A DNA stretch of 64,000 bases, taken from assembly GCF_003002915.1 (NCBI RefSeq), contig NZ_PVTG01000003.1:186001-250000 (forward strand). Direction: 5' to 3'. Origin of the DNA: Geodermatophilus tzadiensis (GTDB taxonomy: Bacteria; Actinomycetota; Actinomycetes; Mycobacteriales; Geodermatophilaceae). The translations under genes and the position numbers were made by a program. Each line of letters begins with the position of its first letter. Position 1 is the first letter of the stretch. The notes beneath the pieces were generated by a model, which saw nothing but the letters and a program-made list of their open reading frames with translations, was not told the DNA's origin and made no database searches. Shown in pieces: positions 38,500 to 49,444 of this stretch.

Positions 38500-39758
38500 G
38501 CGGGATGACCGCCCCGAAGGGCGCCTTCGACGTCCTGCCCCCGGACTCGGCGCGCTTCCTCGCCGTCCGCGACACGCTCACCGCACCGCTGCGGCGGGCC
38601 GGCTACGGCTACGTCGAGACGCCGGTGTTCGAGCACACCGAGGTCTTCTCCCGCGGCGTGGGTGAGTCCACCGACGTCGTCACCAAGGAGATGTACACCT
38701 TCGACGACCGCGGCGGCCGGTCGCTGACGCTGCGCCCCGAGCTCACCGCCGGGCTGGTGCGCGCGTTCATCGAGCACCGGCTGCACACCGGCGCGCTCCC
38801 GGTGAAGCTGTGGACCGTGGGCTCGGCCTTCCGCTACGAGCGGCCGCAGGCGGGGCGCTACCGGCACTTCACCCAGGTCGACATGGAGGCCCTCGGCGTC
38901 GACGACCCGGCGCTGGACGCCGAGGTGGTGGCCCTGGGCGTGCAGGGGTTCCGCGACCTGGGGCTGACCGACTTCGAGCTGCTGCTCACCTCGCTGGGCG
39001 ACGCCACCTGCCGCCCGCAGTACCGCGAGCTGCTCGTCGCCCACCTGGAGAAGCTCGACCTCGACGAGGAGACGCGCCGCCGGGCGGAGATCAACCCGCT
39101 GCGGGTGCTCGACGACAAGCGCCCGGAGGTGCAGGCCCAGCTCGACGACGCGCCGCTCATGGTCGACCACCTGTCGGACTCCACCAGGGCGCACTACGAC
39201 GCCGTCCGCCAGCACCTCACCGACCTCGGCGTGACCTGGACCGAGGCGCCGCGGCTGGTGCGCGGGCTGGACTACTACACCAAGACCACCTTCGAGTTCG
39301 TGCACCACGGCCTCGGCGCCCAGTCCGCGATCGGCGGCGGCGGCCGCTACGACGGGCTCTCGGCCGCGCTCGGCGGGCCCGACGTCTCCGGCATCGGGTA
39401 CGCCGTCGGCGTCGACCGGACGCTGCTGGCGGTGCAGGCCGAGGGGCTCGACGTCGCCGCGTCCGCCGGTGTGCAGGCGTTCGTCGTGCCGCTGGGGGCG
39501 GAGGCCAAGCGGCTGGCGGTGCGGCTGGTCGGACAGCTCCGCGCGGCCGGCGTGTCGGCCGACACCGTCTACGGCGACCTGCGGCTCAAGGGCGCGATGA
39601 AGGCGGCCGACCGCTCGGGTGCGACGCACGCGGTGGTCGTCGGCGAGCGGGACCTGGCCGACGGCGTCGGCCAGCTCAAGGACCTGCGCACGGGGGAGCA
39701 GCGCGCCGTCCCCGTGGGTGAGCTGTTCCAGGCGCTGAAGGACGTGGTGACTGCGTGA
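38496..39758 (+). CDS. hisS: histidyl-tRNA synthetase
   Basis: 420 residues from GTG 38496 (ATG 38505 possible). It is a class II synthetase: [14 protein letters not shown] at the N-terminus, motif 2 region [21 protein letters not shown], the histidine-specific motifs [17 protein letters not shown] and GGGGRYDGL, and a C-terminal anticodon-binding domain with [19 protein letters not shown]. Confidence 0.96.
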   Translation: MSGMTAPKGAFDVLPPDSARFLAVRDTLTAPLRRAGYGYVETPVFEHTEVFSRGVGESTDVVTKEMYTFDDRGGRSLTLRPELTAGLVRAFIEHRLHTGALPVKLWTVGSAFRYERPQAGRYRHFTQVDMEALGVDDPALDAEVVALGVQGFRDLGLTDFELLLTSLGDATCRPQYRELLVAHLEKLDLDEETRRRAEINPLRVLDDKRPEVQAQLDDAPLMVDHLSDSTRAHYDAVRQHLTDLGVTWTEAPRLVRGLDYYTKTTFEFVHHGLGAQSAIGGGGRYDGLSAALGGPDVSGIGYAVGVDRTLLAVQAEGLDVAASAGVQAFVVPLGAEAKRLAVRLVGQLRAAGVSADTVYGDLRLKGAMKAADRSGATHAVVVGERDLADGVGQLKDLRTGEQRAVPVGELFQALKDVVTA

Positions 39759-40738
39759 TGGAGACCCGACCCCTCGGACGGACCGGCGCGGAGGTCTCCG
39801 TCGTCGGCCTGGGCACCTGGCAGCTGGGCGGTGACTGGGGCGAGGTCGACGAGGAGACCGCGGCCGGCGTGCTCGACGCCGCCCTCGACGCCGGGGTGAC
39901 CCTGCTCGACACCGCCGACGTCTACGGCGACGGGCGCAGCGAGGAGCGGATCCGCACGGCGCTGGCCACCCGGTCGGAGCGGCCGTTCGTGGCCACCAAG
40001 GCCGGCCGCCGGGCCGACCCGTTCGAGGCCGCGCAGTACACCCCCGAGAACCTGCGGGCCTGGATCGACCGGTCGCGGCGCAACCTCGGCGTCGACACCC
40101 TCGACCTGGTGCAGCTGCACTGCCCGCCGACGGCCGTCTACTCCGACCAGCGGGTGTACGACGCGCTGGACGCCCTCGTCGAGGAGCAGGCGATCGCGGC
40201 CTACGGCGTCTCGGTGGAGACCGTCGCCGAGGGGCTCACCGCCCTCGAGCACCCCGGCGTGCAGTCGATCCAGGTGATCCTGAACGTCTTCCGCCGCAAG
40301 CCGCTGGAGCAGCTGCTGCCGGCCGCCGCCGAGCGCGGCGTCGGCGTCCTGGCGCGGGTGCCGCTGGCCAGCGGCCTGCTGTCGGGCCGCTTCACCGAGT
40401 CGACGACGTTCGGCGCCGACGACCACCGGAACTACAACCGCCAGGGCGAGGCCTTCGACGTCGGCGAGACCTTCGCCGGCGTGCCCTACGACGTCGGCGT
40501 CGCCGCGGCCCGCGAGTTCGTCGAGATCGCGGGGGACCGGGCGCCGGCGGCGGTGGCCCTGCGGTGGGTCGTCCAGCAGCCCGGCGTCACGTCGGTCATC
40601 CCGGGCGCCAGCCGGGTCGGCCAGGTGCGGAGCAACGTCGAGGCCGCCGGCCTCCCGCCGCTTTCCGACGCCGAGCTCGCCGACCTCGAGCGGCTCTACG
40701 ACGAGCGCATCCGGCAGCACGTGCACGACCGCTGGTGA
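39758..40738 (+). CDS. aldo/keto reductase
   Basis: 326 residues from ATG 39758 (TGATG with hisS; GTG 39755 also in frame). It is an NADPH-dependent carbonyl reductase of the (alpha/beta)8 fold. [18 protein letters not shown] contains the catalytic Asp/Tyr, [10 protein letters not shown] the Lys, [13 protein letters not shown] the His. Cofactor-binding [29 protein letters not shown] follows. Substrate unknown. Confidence 0.9.
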   Translation: METRPLGRTGAEVSVVGLGTWQLGGDWGEVDEETAAGVLDAALDAGVTLLDTADVYGDGRSEERIRTALATRSERPFVATKAGRRADPFEAAQYTPENLRAWIDRSRRNLGVDTLDLVQLHCPPTAVYSDQRVYDALDALVEEQAIAAYGVSVETVAEGLTALEHPGVQSIQVILNVFRRKPLEQLLPAAAERGVGVLARVPLASGLLSGRFTESTTFGADDHRNYNRQGEAFDVGETFAGVPYDVGVAAAREFVEIAGDRAPAAVALRWVVQQPGVTSVIPGASRVGQVRSNVEAAGLPPLSDAELADLERLYDERIRQHVHDRW

Positions 40739-40763
40739 CCCTCCCCCTGCGAAAGGCCCTCTA

Positions 40764-42539
40764 GTGCTCCGCACCCACGACGCCGGCACGTTGCGCGCGT
40801 CCGACGCCGGTTCTCCCGTCACCCTCGCCGGCTGGGTGGCCCGCCGGCGCGACCACGGCGGCGTCGTCTTCGTCGACCTGCGCGACGCCTCGGGCTACGT
40901 CCAGGTCGTCGTCCGCGAGGAGGAGGCGCACTCCCTCCGCAACGAGTTCTGCGTGCTGGTGACCGGGGAGGTGCGGCAGCGGCCGGCGGGCAACGAGAAC
41001 CCGGAGCTGCCGACGGGTGAGATCGAGGTGGCCGCCACCGAGCTGCGGGTGCTCTCGCCGGCCGCGCCGCTGCCGTTCCCGATCGAGACCGACCAGGCCG
41101 CCAGCGACGACGTCCGCTACAAGTACCGCTACCTCGACCTGCGCCGGCAGGGCCCGGCCCGGATCCTGCGGCTGCGCAGCGAGGTCAACCGGGTCGCCCG
41201 CGGGGTCATGGCGCGCCACGGCTTCACCGAGGTCGAGACGCCGGACCTCACCCGCTCCACGCCCGAGGGCGCGCGCGACTTCCTCGTGCCGGTGCGGCTG
41301 CAGCCGGGGAAGTGGTACGCGCTGCCGCAGTCGCCGCAGCTGTTCAAGCAGCTGCTGATGATCGGTGGCCTGGAGCGCTACTACCAGATCGCCCGCTGCT
41401 TCCGGGACGAGGACTTCCGCGCCGACCGGCAGCCGGAGTTCACCCAGCTCGACTTCGAGATGAGCTTCGTCGAGCGCGACGACGTCCTGGCCATCGTGGA
41501 GGACGTCGTCCGCGCGCTGTGGTCGGAGCTGGCCTCCTACGAGGTGCCCGAGATCCCGCGGATGACCTACCGCGAGGCGATGGACCGCTTCGGGTCGGAC
41601 AAGCCCGACCTCCGCTTCGGCATCGAGCTGACCGAGCTGACCGCCTACTTCGCCGACACGCCGTTCCGGGTGTTCCAGGCGCCCTACGTCGGCGCGGTGG
41701 TCATGCCCGGCGGCGGGGCGCAGCCGCGGCGGGCGTTCGACGCGTGGCAGGACTGGGCCCGCTCGCGCGGCTACCGCGGCCTGGCCTACGTGACGGTCGC
41801 CGAGGACGGCACCCTCGGCGGGCCCGTGGCCAAGAACATCTCCGACGCCGAGCGTGCCGGGCTGGTCGAGGCCGTGGGCGCCTCGCCCGGCGACTGCGTG
41901 TTCTTCGCGGCCGGTCCGCGCCGGTCGTCGCAGGAGCTGCTCGGCGCGGCGCGCAACGAGATCGCCCGGCGGCTGGAGCTCATCGCGCCGGGGTCGTGGT
42001 CGTTCCTGTTCGTCGTCGACTTCCCGATGTTCGAGGAGACCGAGGACGGCGACTGGACGTTCATGCACCACCCCTTCACCTCGCCCACCCCCGAGTGGCG
42101 CGACCGCTTCGCCGAGGACAAGGCCGGCGCGCTGTCGGACGCCTACGACCTGGTGGTCAACGGCAACGAGCTGGCCAGCGGCTCGGTCCGGATCGCCGAC
42201 CCCGAGCTGCAGGAGCGGGTGTTCGAGACCCTCGGCATGTCGCGCGAGGAGGCCCGCGAGCGGTTCGGCTTCTTCCTCGAGGCGTTCGCCTACGGCCCGC
42301 CGCCGCACGCCGGCGCCGCGCTGGGCTGGGACCGGCTGACCGCGCTGCTGGCCGGCGTCGACTCGATCCGCGAGGTGATCGCGTTCCCGAAGACCGGGGC
42401 CGGCTACGACCCGCTGACCGGGGCGCCGACGCCGATCACCGACGCGCAGCGCAAGGAGGCCGGCATCGACGCGGTGGCCGAGGAGCCGCCGCTGCCCGGT
42501 CAGCCCGGCGCGCCGGGTCCCTCCGACCCGACCGGCTGA
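40764..42539 (+). CDS. aspS: aspartyl-tRNA synthetase
   Basis: 591 residues from GTG 40764. N-terminal OB anticodon-binding domain ([26 protein letters not shown]), class II core with [30 protein letters not shown], the bacterial GAD insertion domain (~300-420), and motif 3 [27 protein letters not shown]. In Actinobacteria lacking AsnRS this enzyme is often non-discriminating; this cannot be told from the sequence by eye. Confidence 0.96.
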   Translation: MLRTHDAGTLRASDAGSPVTLAGWVARRRDHGGVVFVDLRDASGYVQVVVREEEAHSLRNEFCVLVTGEVRQRPAGNENPELPTGEIEVAATELRVLSPAAPLPFPIETDQAASDDVRYKYRYLDLRRQGPARILRLRSEVNRVARGVMARHGFTEVETPDLTRSTPEGARDFLVPVRLQPGKWYALPQSPQLFKQLLMIGGLERYYQIARCFRDEDFRADRQPEFTQLDFEMSFVERDDVLAIVEDVVRALWSELASYEVPEIPRMTYREAMDRFGSDKPDLRFGIELTELTAYFADTPFRVFQAPYVGAVVMPGGGAQPRRAFDAWQDWARSRGYRGLAYVTVAEDGTLGGPVAKNISDAERAGLVEAVGASPGDCVFFAAGPRRSSQELLGAARNEIARRLELIAPGSWSFLFVVDFPMFEETEDGDWTFMHHPFTSPTPEWRDRFAEDKAGALSDAYDLVVNGNELASGSVRIADPELQERVFETLGMSREEARERFGFFLEAFAYGPPPHAGAALGWDRLTALLAGVDSIREVIAFPKTGAGYDPLTGAPTPITDAQRKEAGIDAVAEEPPLPGQPGAPGPSDPTG

Positions 42540-42558
42540 GGGTTCGCCTTCCACCGAC

Positions 42559-42618
42559 TGAGCAGTCGTGGTCGCTCGCCGCGGCGTGTCGTCGCGTGTC
42601 GACGACCACGACTGCTCA
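42559..42618. terminator. long inverted repeat / terminator after aspS
   Basis: Perfect 16-bp arms TGAGCAGTCGTGGTCG (42559-42574) and CGACCACGACTGCTCA (42603-42618), between aspS and the convergent broken DUF559-type gene. The TGAGCAGT core recurs at 43580-43587. Confidence 0.65.
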
Positions 42619-42625
42619 CTCGCGC

Positions 42626-43490
42626 TCACCAGGTGGCGCCGCGGCTGCCCAGCGCCCGCGCCGCGCGGTCCACGACGACCTCCGGCCGGCGCAGGTGCAC
42701 GGCGGCGTAGCGGACGACGAGCCACCCGTCGGCCGCCATGAGTGAGTAGCGGTCGACGTCCCGGCCGAACCGGTCGGGGTCGGCGTGCTGCCGGCCCTCG
42801 TACTCGATCGCGACCCGCCACCGCGGCCACCCCAGGTCGCTGCGCGACGACCCGGCCGCGCCGGTCGCGGATCTCGACCTGAGGTACAGGGTGAGGGAGA
42901 CCGCCCGCGATCAGCACACAGCGGACGACGCTCTCCGCGCGGGACATCGACTCCGCCGTCAGCAGCGGTGCCCACTCCCGGGCCCGGACGACGCCCCGCA
43001 CGCCGTCCGCCCGCGCCAGGCGGTGGGTCAGCCCCTCGGGGTCGAGGTGCCCCGCCCGCGACAGCGCGTCCCCGATCGCGACCAGGTCGGGCGCCGGGAG
43101 GACGGCCGCCAGGTCGAGCCACGTCTGCGCACCGCCGGTGACCGGCAGCCCCTCCTGCCGGGTCAGGTCCGCGGGCAGCAGGTCGCGCACGTGCACCCGC
43201 AGCCTCCGCCGCCGCGGACGGTAGGCGCCCGGAGGCAGGCAGACCTCGAGCGGCCAGTCGTGCCGGACGGGTGCACCCAGGAGCCCCGCGGCGGTCCGGT
43301 GCGAGAAGGCAGCGCCAGCGGGCAGGACCGGCAGGACGGCGCGGCACGCGGTGTGCAGGGACAGGGGGACCGACCGCGAGACGTAGGCGCCCCGGGTGAC
43401 CCGGATGCCGTCGTCCCGGAGCTGCGCGCGGGTCAGCCCGGCCTCGCGGCCCTGCTGCCGGGTGTAGACGGGTGCCAGTTCGTGGGCCAC
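42626..43490 (-). pseudogene. frameshifted DUF559-type (AbiEi-N/Vsr-like) protein gene
   Basis: From GTG 43490 the frame gives a helix-turn-helix-like N-terminus (YTRQQGREAGLTRAQLRDDGIRVTRGAYV), FSHRTAAGLLG, and LPVTGGAQTWLDLAAVLPAPDLVAIGDAL, as in actinobacterial DUF559 proteins. At VEIRDRRGRVVA the reading frame is lost near 42840-42848. The expected ending (SDLGWPRWRVAIEYEGRQHADP, then DVDRYSLMAADGWLVVRYAAVHLRRPEVV) continues in a different frame to the stop at 42626. Loss of one GC dinucleotide in a GCGCGC run would explain it. Either a decayed gene or a sequencing/assembly error. Confidence 0.75.
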
Positions 43491-43567
43491 CCGGCGACCC
43501 TGCGGGCGCCCGCGGCTGCGGTGGTCGCGGCGTCGACGTCCGTGGACGGCGTGGCGCCCGGTGGACA

Positions 43568-43651
43568 CCGGCCGCCGAGTGAGCAGTTGCTGCCGCTGTA
43601 ACCGGCGTGCTCGACCGTGTCGGCGACCGCTACTGCCCACTCGGCGGCCGG
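43568..43651 (-). terminator. 20-bp-arm hairpin downstream of aldo/keto reductase
   Basis: Arms 43568-43587 and 43632-43651 pair with a single mismatch. The structure lies 7 bases past the stop of the minus-strand reductase, so it probably ends that transcript. It shares the TGAGCAGT core with the inverted repeat at 42559-42618. Confidence 0.6.
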
Positions 43652-43657
43652 AGGGCG

Positions 43658-44509
43658 TCAGCCGTCGAGGCGGGCCAGCTGCTCGGCGCTCAGCTCCAGG
43701 TCCGCCGCGGCGGCGGAGTCCTGGATGGACGCCGGCCGCGAGGCACCGGGGATCGGCACGACGACGTCGGCCTGGGCCAGGTGCCAGGCCAGCGTCACCC
43801 GGTACACCGAGACGCCGAGCTCCGCGGCCACCTCCGCGAAGGCCGGCGCGGTCGCGTCCAGCGACCCGGCCGCCGACACCCCGCCGAACGGGCTCCACGG
43901 GAGGAACGCCAGCCCGTGCGCCGCGCAGTGCGCCACCTCGTCGGCGGAGAAGCGCCAGCCGGGCGAGAACTGGTTCTGCACGCTCGCCAGCGCCGGGCCC
44001 ACGATCGAGCGGGCGACGTCGATCTGCGCGACGTCGGCGTTGGAGATGCCCACCATCTGCACCAGGCCGTCGTCGGCGAGCTGCCGCAGGGCGCCCATCG
44101 AGTCCGCCCAGGGCGTGCCCGGGTCGGGCCGGTGGAACTGGTAGAGCCCGATGGCGTCCACGCCCAGCCGCCGCAACGAGGCCTCGCAGGCCCGCCGCAG
44201 GTGGGCCGGCGACCCGTCGAGCAGCCAGTCGCTGCCCTGGCGGGTGTGCCCGCCCTTGGTCGCCACCAGCACGTCCGAGGCGCCGTAGGAGGCCAGCGCC
44301 TCGGCCACGAGCGACTCGTTGTGCCCGAACTCCGACTCGTCGGCGGCGTACGCGTCGGCGGTGTCGATCAGGGTGACGCCGGCGTCCAGCGCGGCGTGCA
44401 CGGTGGCGACGGCGTCCTCGCGGGACGGCCGGTCGGTCTTGGTGGACAGGGGCATCGCCCCGAGCCCGATGGCGCTGACGGGACGGTCTCCGATGCGTCG
44501 CTGCTGCAC
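43658..44509 (-). CDS. aldo/keto reductase
   Basis: 283 residues from GTG 44509. [24 protein letters not shown] carries the Asp/Tyr pair, [17 protein letters not shown] the Lys, and [18 protein letters not shown] the His. [29 protein letters not shown] and [17 protein letters not shown] complete the barrel. Not closely similar to the other reductase at 39758. Divergent from rarA, with the start regions almost touching. Confidence 0.9.
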   Translation of the reverse strand: MQQRRIGDRPVSAIGLGAMPLSTKTDRPSREDAVATVHAALDAGVTLIDTADAYAADESEFGHNESLVAEALASYGASDVLVATKGGHTRQGSDWLLDGSPAHLRRACEASLRRLGVDAIGLYQFHRPDPGTPWADSMGALRQLADDGLVQMVGISNADVAQIDVARSIVGPALASVQNQFSPGWRFSADEVAHCAAHGLAFLPWSPFGGVSAAGSLDATAPAFAEVAAELGVSVYRVTLAWHLAQADVVVPIPGASRPASIQDSAAAADLELSAEQLARLDG

Positions 44510-44526
44510 GGGGCTGTCGTGCCCCG

Positions 44527-44545
44527 CGGGTAGCGTCGCTACCCG
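44527..44545. promoter_or_regulatory. palindrome over the rarA start and -10 region
   Basis: CGGGTAGCG-T-CGCTACCCG is a perfect 9-bp inverted repeat. It contains a TAGCGT hexamer (44531-44536) 8 bases before the rarA GTG (44545), so a bound protein would block initiation. Confidence 0.45.
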
Positions 44546-45879
44546 TGACGTCCCTGTTCGACGAGCCGGTGGAGGCCGGCGGCGAGGCCGTCGACCCGGG
44601 CTCGCCGCTGGCGGTGCGGATGCGCCCGCACTCGCTCGACGAGGTCGTCGGCCAGTCGCACCTGCTCGGCCCCCGGGCGCCGCTGCGCCGCCTGGTCGAG
44701 GCCGACGAGCCGATGTCGCTGGTCCTCTACGGCCCCCCGGGCACCGGCAAGACGACGCTGGCGCACGTCATCTCGCTGGCCACCAAGCGGCAGTTCGTGC
44801 AGCTGTCGGCGCTCGACGCGGGCGTCAAGGAGGTCCGCGCGGTCATCTCGAGCGCCAAGCGGGAGCTCACCTACGCCGGACGGCGCACGGTGCTGTTCAT
44901 CGACGAGGTGCACCGGTTCTCCAAGACCCAGCAGGACTCGCTGCTGTCGGCCGTCGAGGACCGGATCGTCAGCCTGATCGCCGCCACCACCGAGAACCCC
45001 TTCTTCTCCGTGGTCGGCCCGCTGCTCTCGCGCTCGCTGGTCCTGGCCCTGCAGCCACTGTCCGACGACGACGTCCGCGCGGTCCTGCGCCGGGCGCTGA
45101 CCAGCGAGCGCGGCCTGGCCGGCGCGGTGACGCTCTCCGCCGAGGCCGAGGAGCACCTGGTCCGGGTCGCCGGCGGCGACGCCCGCAAGGCGCTGACCGC
45201 GCTGGAGTCCGGCGCCGGCGCCGCCCGCGCGGCCGGGGCGGCCGAGATCGACCTCGTCACCCTGGAGACGGCGGTCGCGCAGGCCGCCGTCCGCTACGAC
45301 CGGCAGGGCGACGCGCACTACGACGTCGCCAGCGCGCTGATCAAGTCGATCCGCGGCAGCGACGTCGACGCCGCGCTGCACTACCTGGCGCGGATGGTCG
45401 TGGCGGGGGAGGACCCGCGCTTCATCGCGCGGCGGCTGGTGATCGCGGCGAGCGAGGACATCGGGATGGCCGACCCCACGGCGCTGCAGACGGCGGTCGC
45501 CGCGGCCGACGCGGTCGCCTTCATCGGCATGCCCGAGGGGCACTTCCCGCTGGCGCAGGCCGTCGTCCACCTGGCCACCGCACCGAAGTCCAACGCGGTC
45601 ACCGTGGCGATCGGCGAGTCGGTGGCCGACGTGCGCTCGGGCCTGGCCGGGCCGGTGCCCCCGGGGTTGCGCGACGCGCACTACGCGGGGGCGGAGAAGC
45701 TCGGCCACGGGAAGACCTACGTGTACCCGCACGACGCGCCCGAGGGGATCGTGCCGCAGCAGTACCCGCCCGACGCGCTGGTCGGGCGCGACTACTACCG
45801 GCCCACCGGCCGGGGCGCGGAGGCCGGGATCGGGGCGCGGCTGGCGAAGCTGCGGGCCATCCTCCGGCGCGTCCGCTGA
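44545..45879 (+). CDS. rarA: replication-associated recombination protein A (MgsA/WRNIP1 family)
   Basis: 444 residues from GTG 44545. AAA+ ATPase acting at stalled forks: [16 protein letters not shown], Walker [16 protein letters not shown], Walker [17 protein letters not shown], sensor [20 protein letters not shown]-terminal RarA tetramerisation part: [34 protein letters not shown], then [12 protein letters not shown]. Full length for the family. Confidence 0.95.
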   Translation: MTSLFDEPVEAGGEAVDPGSPLAVRMRPHSLDEVVGQSHLLGPRAPLRRLVEADEPMSLVLYGPPGTGKTTLAHVISLATKRQFVQLSALDAGVKEVRAVISSAKRELTYAGRRTVLFIDEVHRFSKTQQDSLLSAVEDRIVSLIAATTENPFFSVVGPLLSRSLVLALQPLSDDDVRAVLRRALTSERGLAGAVTLSAEAEEHLVRVAGGDARKALTALESGAGAARAAGAAEIDLVTLETAVAQAAVRYDRQGDAHYDVASALIKSIRGSDVDAALHYLARMVVAGEDPRFIARRLVIAASEDIGMADPTALQTAVAAADAVAFIGMPEGHFPLAQAVVHLATAPKSNAVTVAIGESVADVRSGLAGPVPPGLRDAHYAGAEKLGHGKTYVYPHDAPEGIVPQQYPPDALVGRDYYRPTGRGAEAGIGARLAKLRAILRRVR

Positions 45880-45953
45880 CCGCGGAGGGCCGCGACTACT
45901 GTGACCACGCCGGTCGTGCCGACCGGTCGCACGACGAGACGAGGAGACGCCGC

Positions 45954-46379
45954 GTGTCCGCAGGAGAGTGGGCCGGACTGATCGCCGCCCTGGCGCTGGT
46001 GCTGCTGGTGGTGCTGCTGGCCGTCCCGCTGCTCAAGCTGGGGCGGACGCTGGACGAGACCACGCTGACCATCCGGCAGGTGCGCGAGCAGAGCCAGCCG
46101 ATCCTGGGCCAGGCCCAGACCACGATCGCCCAGGTCAACAGCAACCTCGAGCGGGTCGACGACATCACCGGCAACGCGGCCAACGTGTCGAGCAACGTCG
46201 CGGCCCTGACCAGCGTCGTGGCCGCCACCGTCGGCAGCCCGCTGATCAAGGTCGCGGCGTTCAGCTACGGCGTGCGCAGCGCGACCAGGAAGCGCCGCGA
46301 GGGCCAGGCCATCGCCGAGGCCGCCGCCCGTGACAAGACCGCGCGCCGCGAGCGCCGTGCCGCCCGGCGGGCCGCCTGA
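45954..46379 (+). CDS. DUF948-like single-pass membrane protein
   Basis: 141 residues from GTG 45954, with GAGGAGA upstream. One N-terminal membrane helix (WAGLIAALALVLLVVLLAVPLL) is followed by a coiled-coil-like segment (LDETTLTIRQVREQSQPILGQAQTTIAQVNSNLERVDDI). A conserved SPLIKVAAFSYGVRSATRKRR motif and a basic tail follow. Function unknown; the pair with the next gene, upstream of alaS, is characteristic of Actinobacteria. Confidence 0.8.
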   Translation: MSAGEWAGLIAALALVLLVVLLAVPLLKLGRTLDETTLTIRQVREQSQPILGQAQTTIAQVNSNLERVDDITGNAANVSSNVAALTSVVAATVGSPLIKVAAFSYGVRSATRKRREGQAIAEAAARDKTARRERRAARRAA

Positions 46380-46675
46380 TGCGCCGGCTGTTCTGGCTGG
46401 CCATGGGCATCACCATCGGCGCCCTCGTCGTCCGCAAGGTGTCCCGCGCCGCCGAGCGGATGACGCCGGCCGGGATCGGCGCCTCGATCGCCGAGGGCCT
46501 GCGCGACCTCGCCGACGCCATCGGCGACTTCGGTGCCGACGTCCGCGCCGCCGCCGCGGCCCGCGAGGAGGAGCTGCGCAGCGGCACCGGCCTCGACGCG
46601 CCGCTGCCCGAGCGCGACCAGGCACAGCTGCCCGGGGGGATGCTCCCCGGGCGCACCGGGCGGCACGGCGCCTGA
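46379..46675 (+). CDS. DUF6167-like small membrane-associated protein
   Basis: 98 residues from ATG 46379 (TGATG overlap). A short hydrophobic N-terminus MRRLFWLAMGITIGALVVRKVSRAAE is followed by LRDLADAIGDFGADVRAAAAAREEELR. Function unknown; partner of the preceding DUF948-like gene. Confidence 0.75.
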   Translation: MRRLFWLAMGITIGALVVRKVSRAAERMTPAGIGASIAEGLRDLADAIGDFGADVRAAAAAREEELRSGTGLDAPLPERDQAQLPGGMLPGRTGRHGA

Positions 46676-46751
46676 CCCGCCGACCGCTGACCTCCCGGCG
46701 ACCGCGCGCCGACCGCGCCGCCGCCACCGCCCGCAGGAGACCCGAGCACTG

Positions 46752-49439
46752 ATGCAGACCGCCGAGATCCGCCGCCGCTTCCTGCAGCACTTCGAGCAGC
46801 GCGGCCACACCGTCGTCCCCAGCGCCTCGCTGGTCTCGCCCGACCCCTCGCTGCTGTTCACCGTCGCCGGGATGGTGCCCTTCATCCCGTACCTCACCGG
46901 CCGTGAGCCCGCGCCCTTCCCGCGGGCCACCAGCGTGCAGAAGTGCGTGCGCACCCTCGACATCGAGGAGGTGGGCAAGACCACCCGGCACGGCACGTTC
47001 TTCCAGATGAACGGCAACTTCTCCTTCGGCGACTACTTCAAGGACGGCGCCGTCCAGCACGCCTGGGAGCTGGTGACCGGAGCGGTGGCCGACGGCGGGC
47101 TGGGCTTCGACCCCGACCGGATCTGGGTGACCGTCTACCTCGACGACGACGAGGCCGCCGACGCCTGGCACCGCATCGCCGGGCTGCCGAAGGACCGCAT
47201 CCAGCGGCTGGGCAAGAAGGACAACTACTGGCACACCGGCGCCGACGGCCCCGGTGGCCCGTGCTCGGAGATCTACTTCGACCGCGGCCCGGAGTTCGGC
47301 CCGGACGGCGGCCCGCTGGTCGACACCGCCGGCGACCGGTTCCTCGAGATCTGGAACCTCGTCTTCATGCAGTACGAGCTCACCGACGTCCGGAGCAAGG
47401 AGGACTTCCGGGTCGTCGGCGAGCTGCCGAAGAAGAACATCGACACCGGCATGGGCCTGGAGCGGGTGGCCTACCTGCTGCAGGGCGTCGACAACATGTA
47501 CGAGATCGACGAGGTGGCCCCGGTGCTGCGCCGCGGCGCCGAGCTCGCCGGGGTGACGTACGGCAAGGACCACGAGGCCGACGTGCGGCTGCGCGTGGTC
47601 GCCGACCACGTCCGCAGCGGCCTGATGCTCATCGGCGACGGCGTCACCCCCGGCAACGAGGGCCGCGGCTACATCCTGCGCCGGCTGCTGCGCCGCGCCG
47701 TCCGGTCCATGCGGCTGCTCGGCGTCGACACCGCCACGCTGCCCGAGTTGCTGCCGGTGTCCCGCGACGCGATGAGCGCCAGCTACCCGGAGCTGGCCAC
47801 CGACTTCGACCGGATCGCCGCGGTCGCCTACGCCGAGGAGGAGGCGTTCCGCCGCACGCTGTCCTCGGGGACGGCGCTGTTCGACACCGCCGTCCGCGAG
47901 GCCAAGGCCGCCGGCACCCCCGCGCTGTCCGGCGAGCAGGCCTTCTCGCTGCACGACACCTACGGGTTCCCCATCGACGTCACCCTCGAGATGGCCGCCG
48001 AGCAGGGCGTGACCGTCGACGAGGCGGGCTTCCGCGCGCTCATGCAGCAGCAGCGCGACCGGGCCCGCGCCGACGCCCGCGCCAAGCGCACCGGCTCGGT
48101 CGACGTCCTGGCCTACCGCCGGCTGCTCGCCGAGCACGGTCCCACCGACTGGCGGGCCTACGACACCCTGCGCACCGACTCCCGCGTGCTGGGCGTCGTG
48201 TCCGAGCTCGACGGCGAGGACGGCGGCGCGGCCGAGGCCCGGGCGGGCGAGATCGTGCGCGTCGTCCTCGACCGCACGCCGTTCTACGCCGAGTCCGGCG
48301 GCCAGGTGGCCGACGCCGGCACGCTGACCTGGGACGGCGGCCGCGCCGAGGTGCTCGACGTGCAGCGCCCGGTCAAGGGGCTGGTCGTGCACCAGGTGCG
48401 GGTGCTCGAGGGGGCGCTGGCGCAGGGCGCGGAGCTGGCCGCCGAGGTCGACCGCGAGTGGCGGCTGTCGGCCTGCCAGGCGCACTCGGGCACCCACGTC
48501 GTGCACGCGGCGCTCCGCCAGGTGCTCGGCCCGCAGGCGCTGCAGTCCGGCTCCTACAACCGCCCCGGCTACCTGCGGCTGGACTTCGCCTGGCAGGGCG
48601 CGCTCACCCACCAGCAGCGCGCCGACGTCGAGGACGTCGCCAACGCCGCCGTCCGCGCCGACCACCGGGTCAGCGCCCGCTACATGACGCTGCCCGAGGC
48701 GCAGGCCATCGGGGCGCTGGCGCTGTTCGGCGAGACCTACGGCGAGCAGGTGCGCGTCGTGGAGATCGGCGGGCCGTGGTCGCGCGAGCTCTGTGGTGGC
48801 ACGCACGTCGCGGGATCGGCGCAGATCGGCACGCTGGCGCTGACCGGCGAGTCGTCGGTCGGGTCGGGGTCACGCCGCGTGGAGGCCGTCGTCGGCCTGG
48901 AGGGCTTCCGCTACCTGGCCCGCGAGCGCGACCTGGTCCGCCAGCTCGGCGAGCTGCTCAAGTCGCCCACCGACGGCCTGCTCGACCGGGTCGGCGGCAT
49001 CCTGTCCCGGCTGCGCGAGACCGACCGCGAGATCGCCGAGCTGCGCGCCGCCCAGACGAAGGCGGCGGCCGGGCAGCTGGCCGCCGACGCCCGCGACGTC
49101 GACGGCGTCGCCGTCGTCACCGCCGCGCCCGCGGGGCTGGCCGGCGGCGACCTGCGCACCCTGGCCCTCGACGTCCGCGGGCGGCTGGGCGAGCGCCCGG
49201 GTGTCGTCTTGCTCGCCTCGGAGGCCGGGGGCAAGGTGGCTGTGGTCGCCGCACTGACCCCGGCCGCGCAGGCGCGCGGTCTCTCGGCGGGGGACCTGGT
49301 GAAGACGGTCACCCCGCTGGTGGGCGGCCGCGGCGGCGGCAAGGCCGACGTCGCGCAGGGCGGCGGCACGGACGCCAGCGGCATCCCCGCCGCTCTCCAG
49401 GCGGGCGAACAGGCGGTCGCGACCGCCGCAGGGAGGTGA
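46752..49439 (+). CDS. alaS: alanyl-tRNA synthetase
   Basis: 895 residues from ATG 46752. Class II core with [44 protein letters not shown] and NLVFMQYE. The editing domain has [12 protein letters not shown] and [13 protein letters not shown], which hold the zinc ligands. A C-terminal oligomerisation domain ends in [20 protein letters not shown]. The length and domain set are complete. Confidence 0.97.
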   Translation: MQTAEIRRRFLQHFEQRGHTVVPSASLVSPDPSLLFTVAGMVPFIPYLTGREPAPFPRATSVQKCVRTLDIEEVGKTTRHGTFFQMNGNFSFGDYFKDGAVQHAWELVTGAVADGGLGFDPDRIWVTVYLDDDEAADAWHRIAGLPKDRIQRLGKKDNYWHTGADGPGGPCSEIYFDRGPEFGPDGGPLVDTAGDRFLEIWNLVFMQYELTDVRSKEDFRVVGELPKKNIDTGMGLERVAYLLQGVDNMYEIDEVAPVLRRGAELAGVTYGKDHEADVRLRVVADHVRSGLMLIGDGVTPGNEGRGYILRRLLRRAVRSMRLLGVDTATLPELLPVSRDAMSASYPELATDFDRIAAVAYAEEEAFRRTLSSGTALFDTAVREAKAAGTPALSGEQAFSLHDTYGFPIDVTLEMAAEQGVTVDEAGFRALMQQQRDRARADARAKRTGSVDVLAYRRLLAEHGPTDWRAYDTLRTDSRVLGVVSELDGEDGGAAEARAGEIVRVVLDRTPFYAESGGQVADAGTLTWDGGRAEVLDVQRPVKGLVVHQVRVLEGALAQGAELAAEVDREWRLSACQAHSGTHVVHAALRQVLGPQALQSGSYNRPGYLRLDFAWQGALTHQQRADVEDVANAAVRADHRVSARYMTLPEAQAIGALALFGETYGEQVRVVEIGGPWSRELCGGTHVAGSAQIGTLALTGESSVGSGSRRVEAVVGLEGFRYLARERDLVRQLGELLKSPTDGLLDRVGGILSRLRETDREIAELRAAQTKAAAGQLAADARDVDGVAVVTAAPAGLAGGDLRTLALDVRGRLGERPGVVLLASEAGGKVAVVAALTPAAQARGLSAGDLVKTVTPLVGGRGGGKADVAQGGGTDASGIPAALQAGEQAVATAAGR

Positions 49440-49444
49440 CCGGA

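Noticed and set aside
42626..43490. Abortive-infection or toxin-antitoxin system based on the AbiEi/DUF559-like protein
   Set aside because: No toxin partner (AbiEii-like nucleotidyltransferase) lies next to it and the gene is frameshifted; lone DUF559 genes are common in Actinobacteria.
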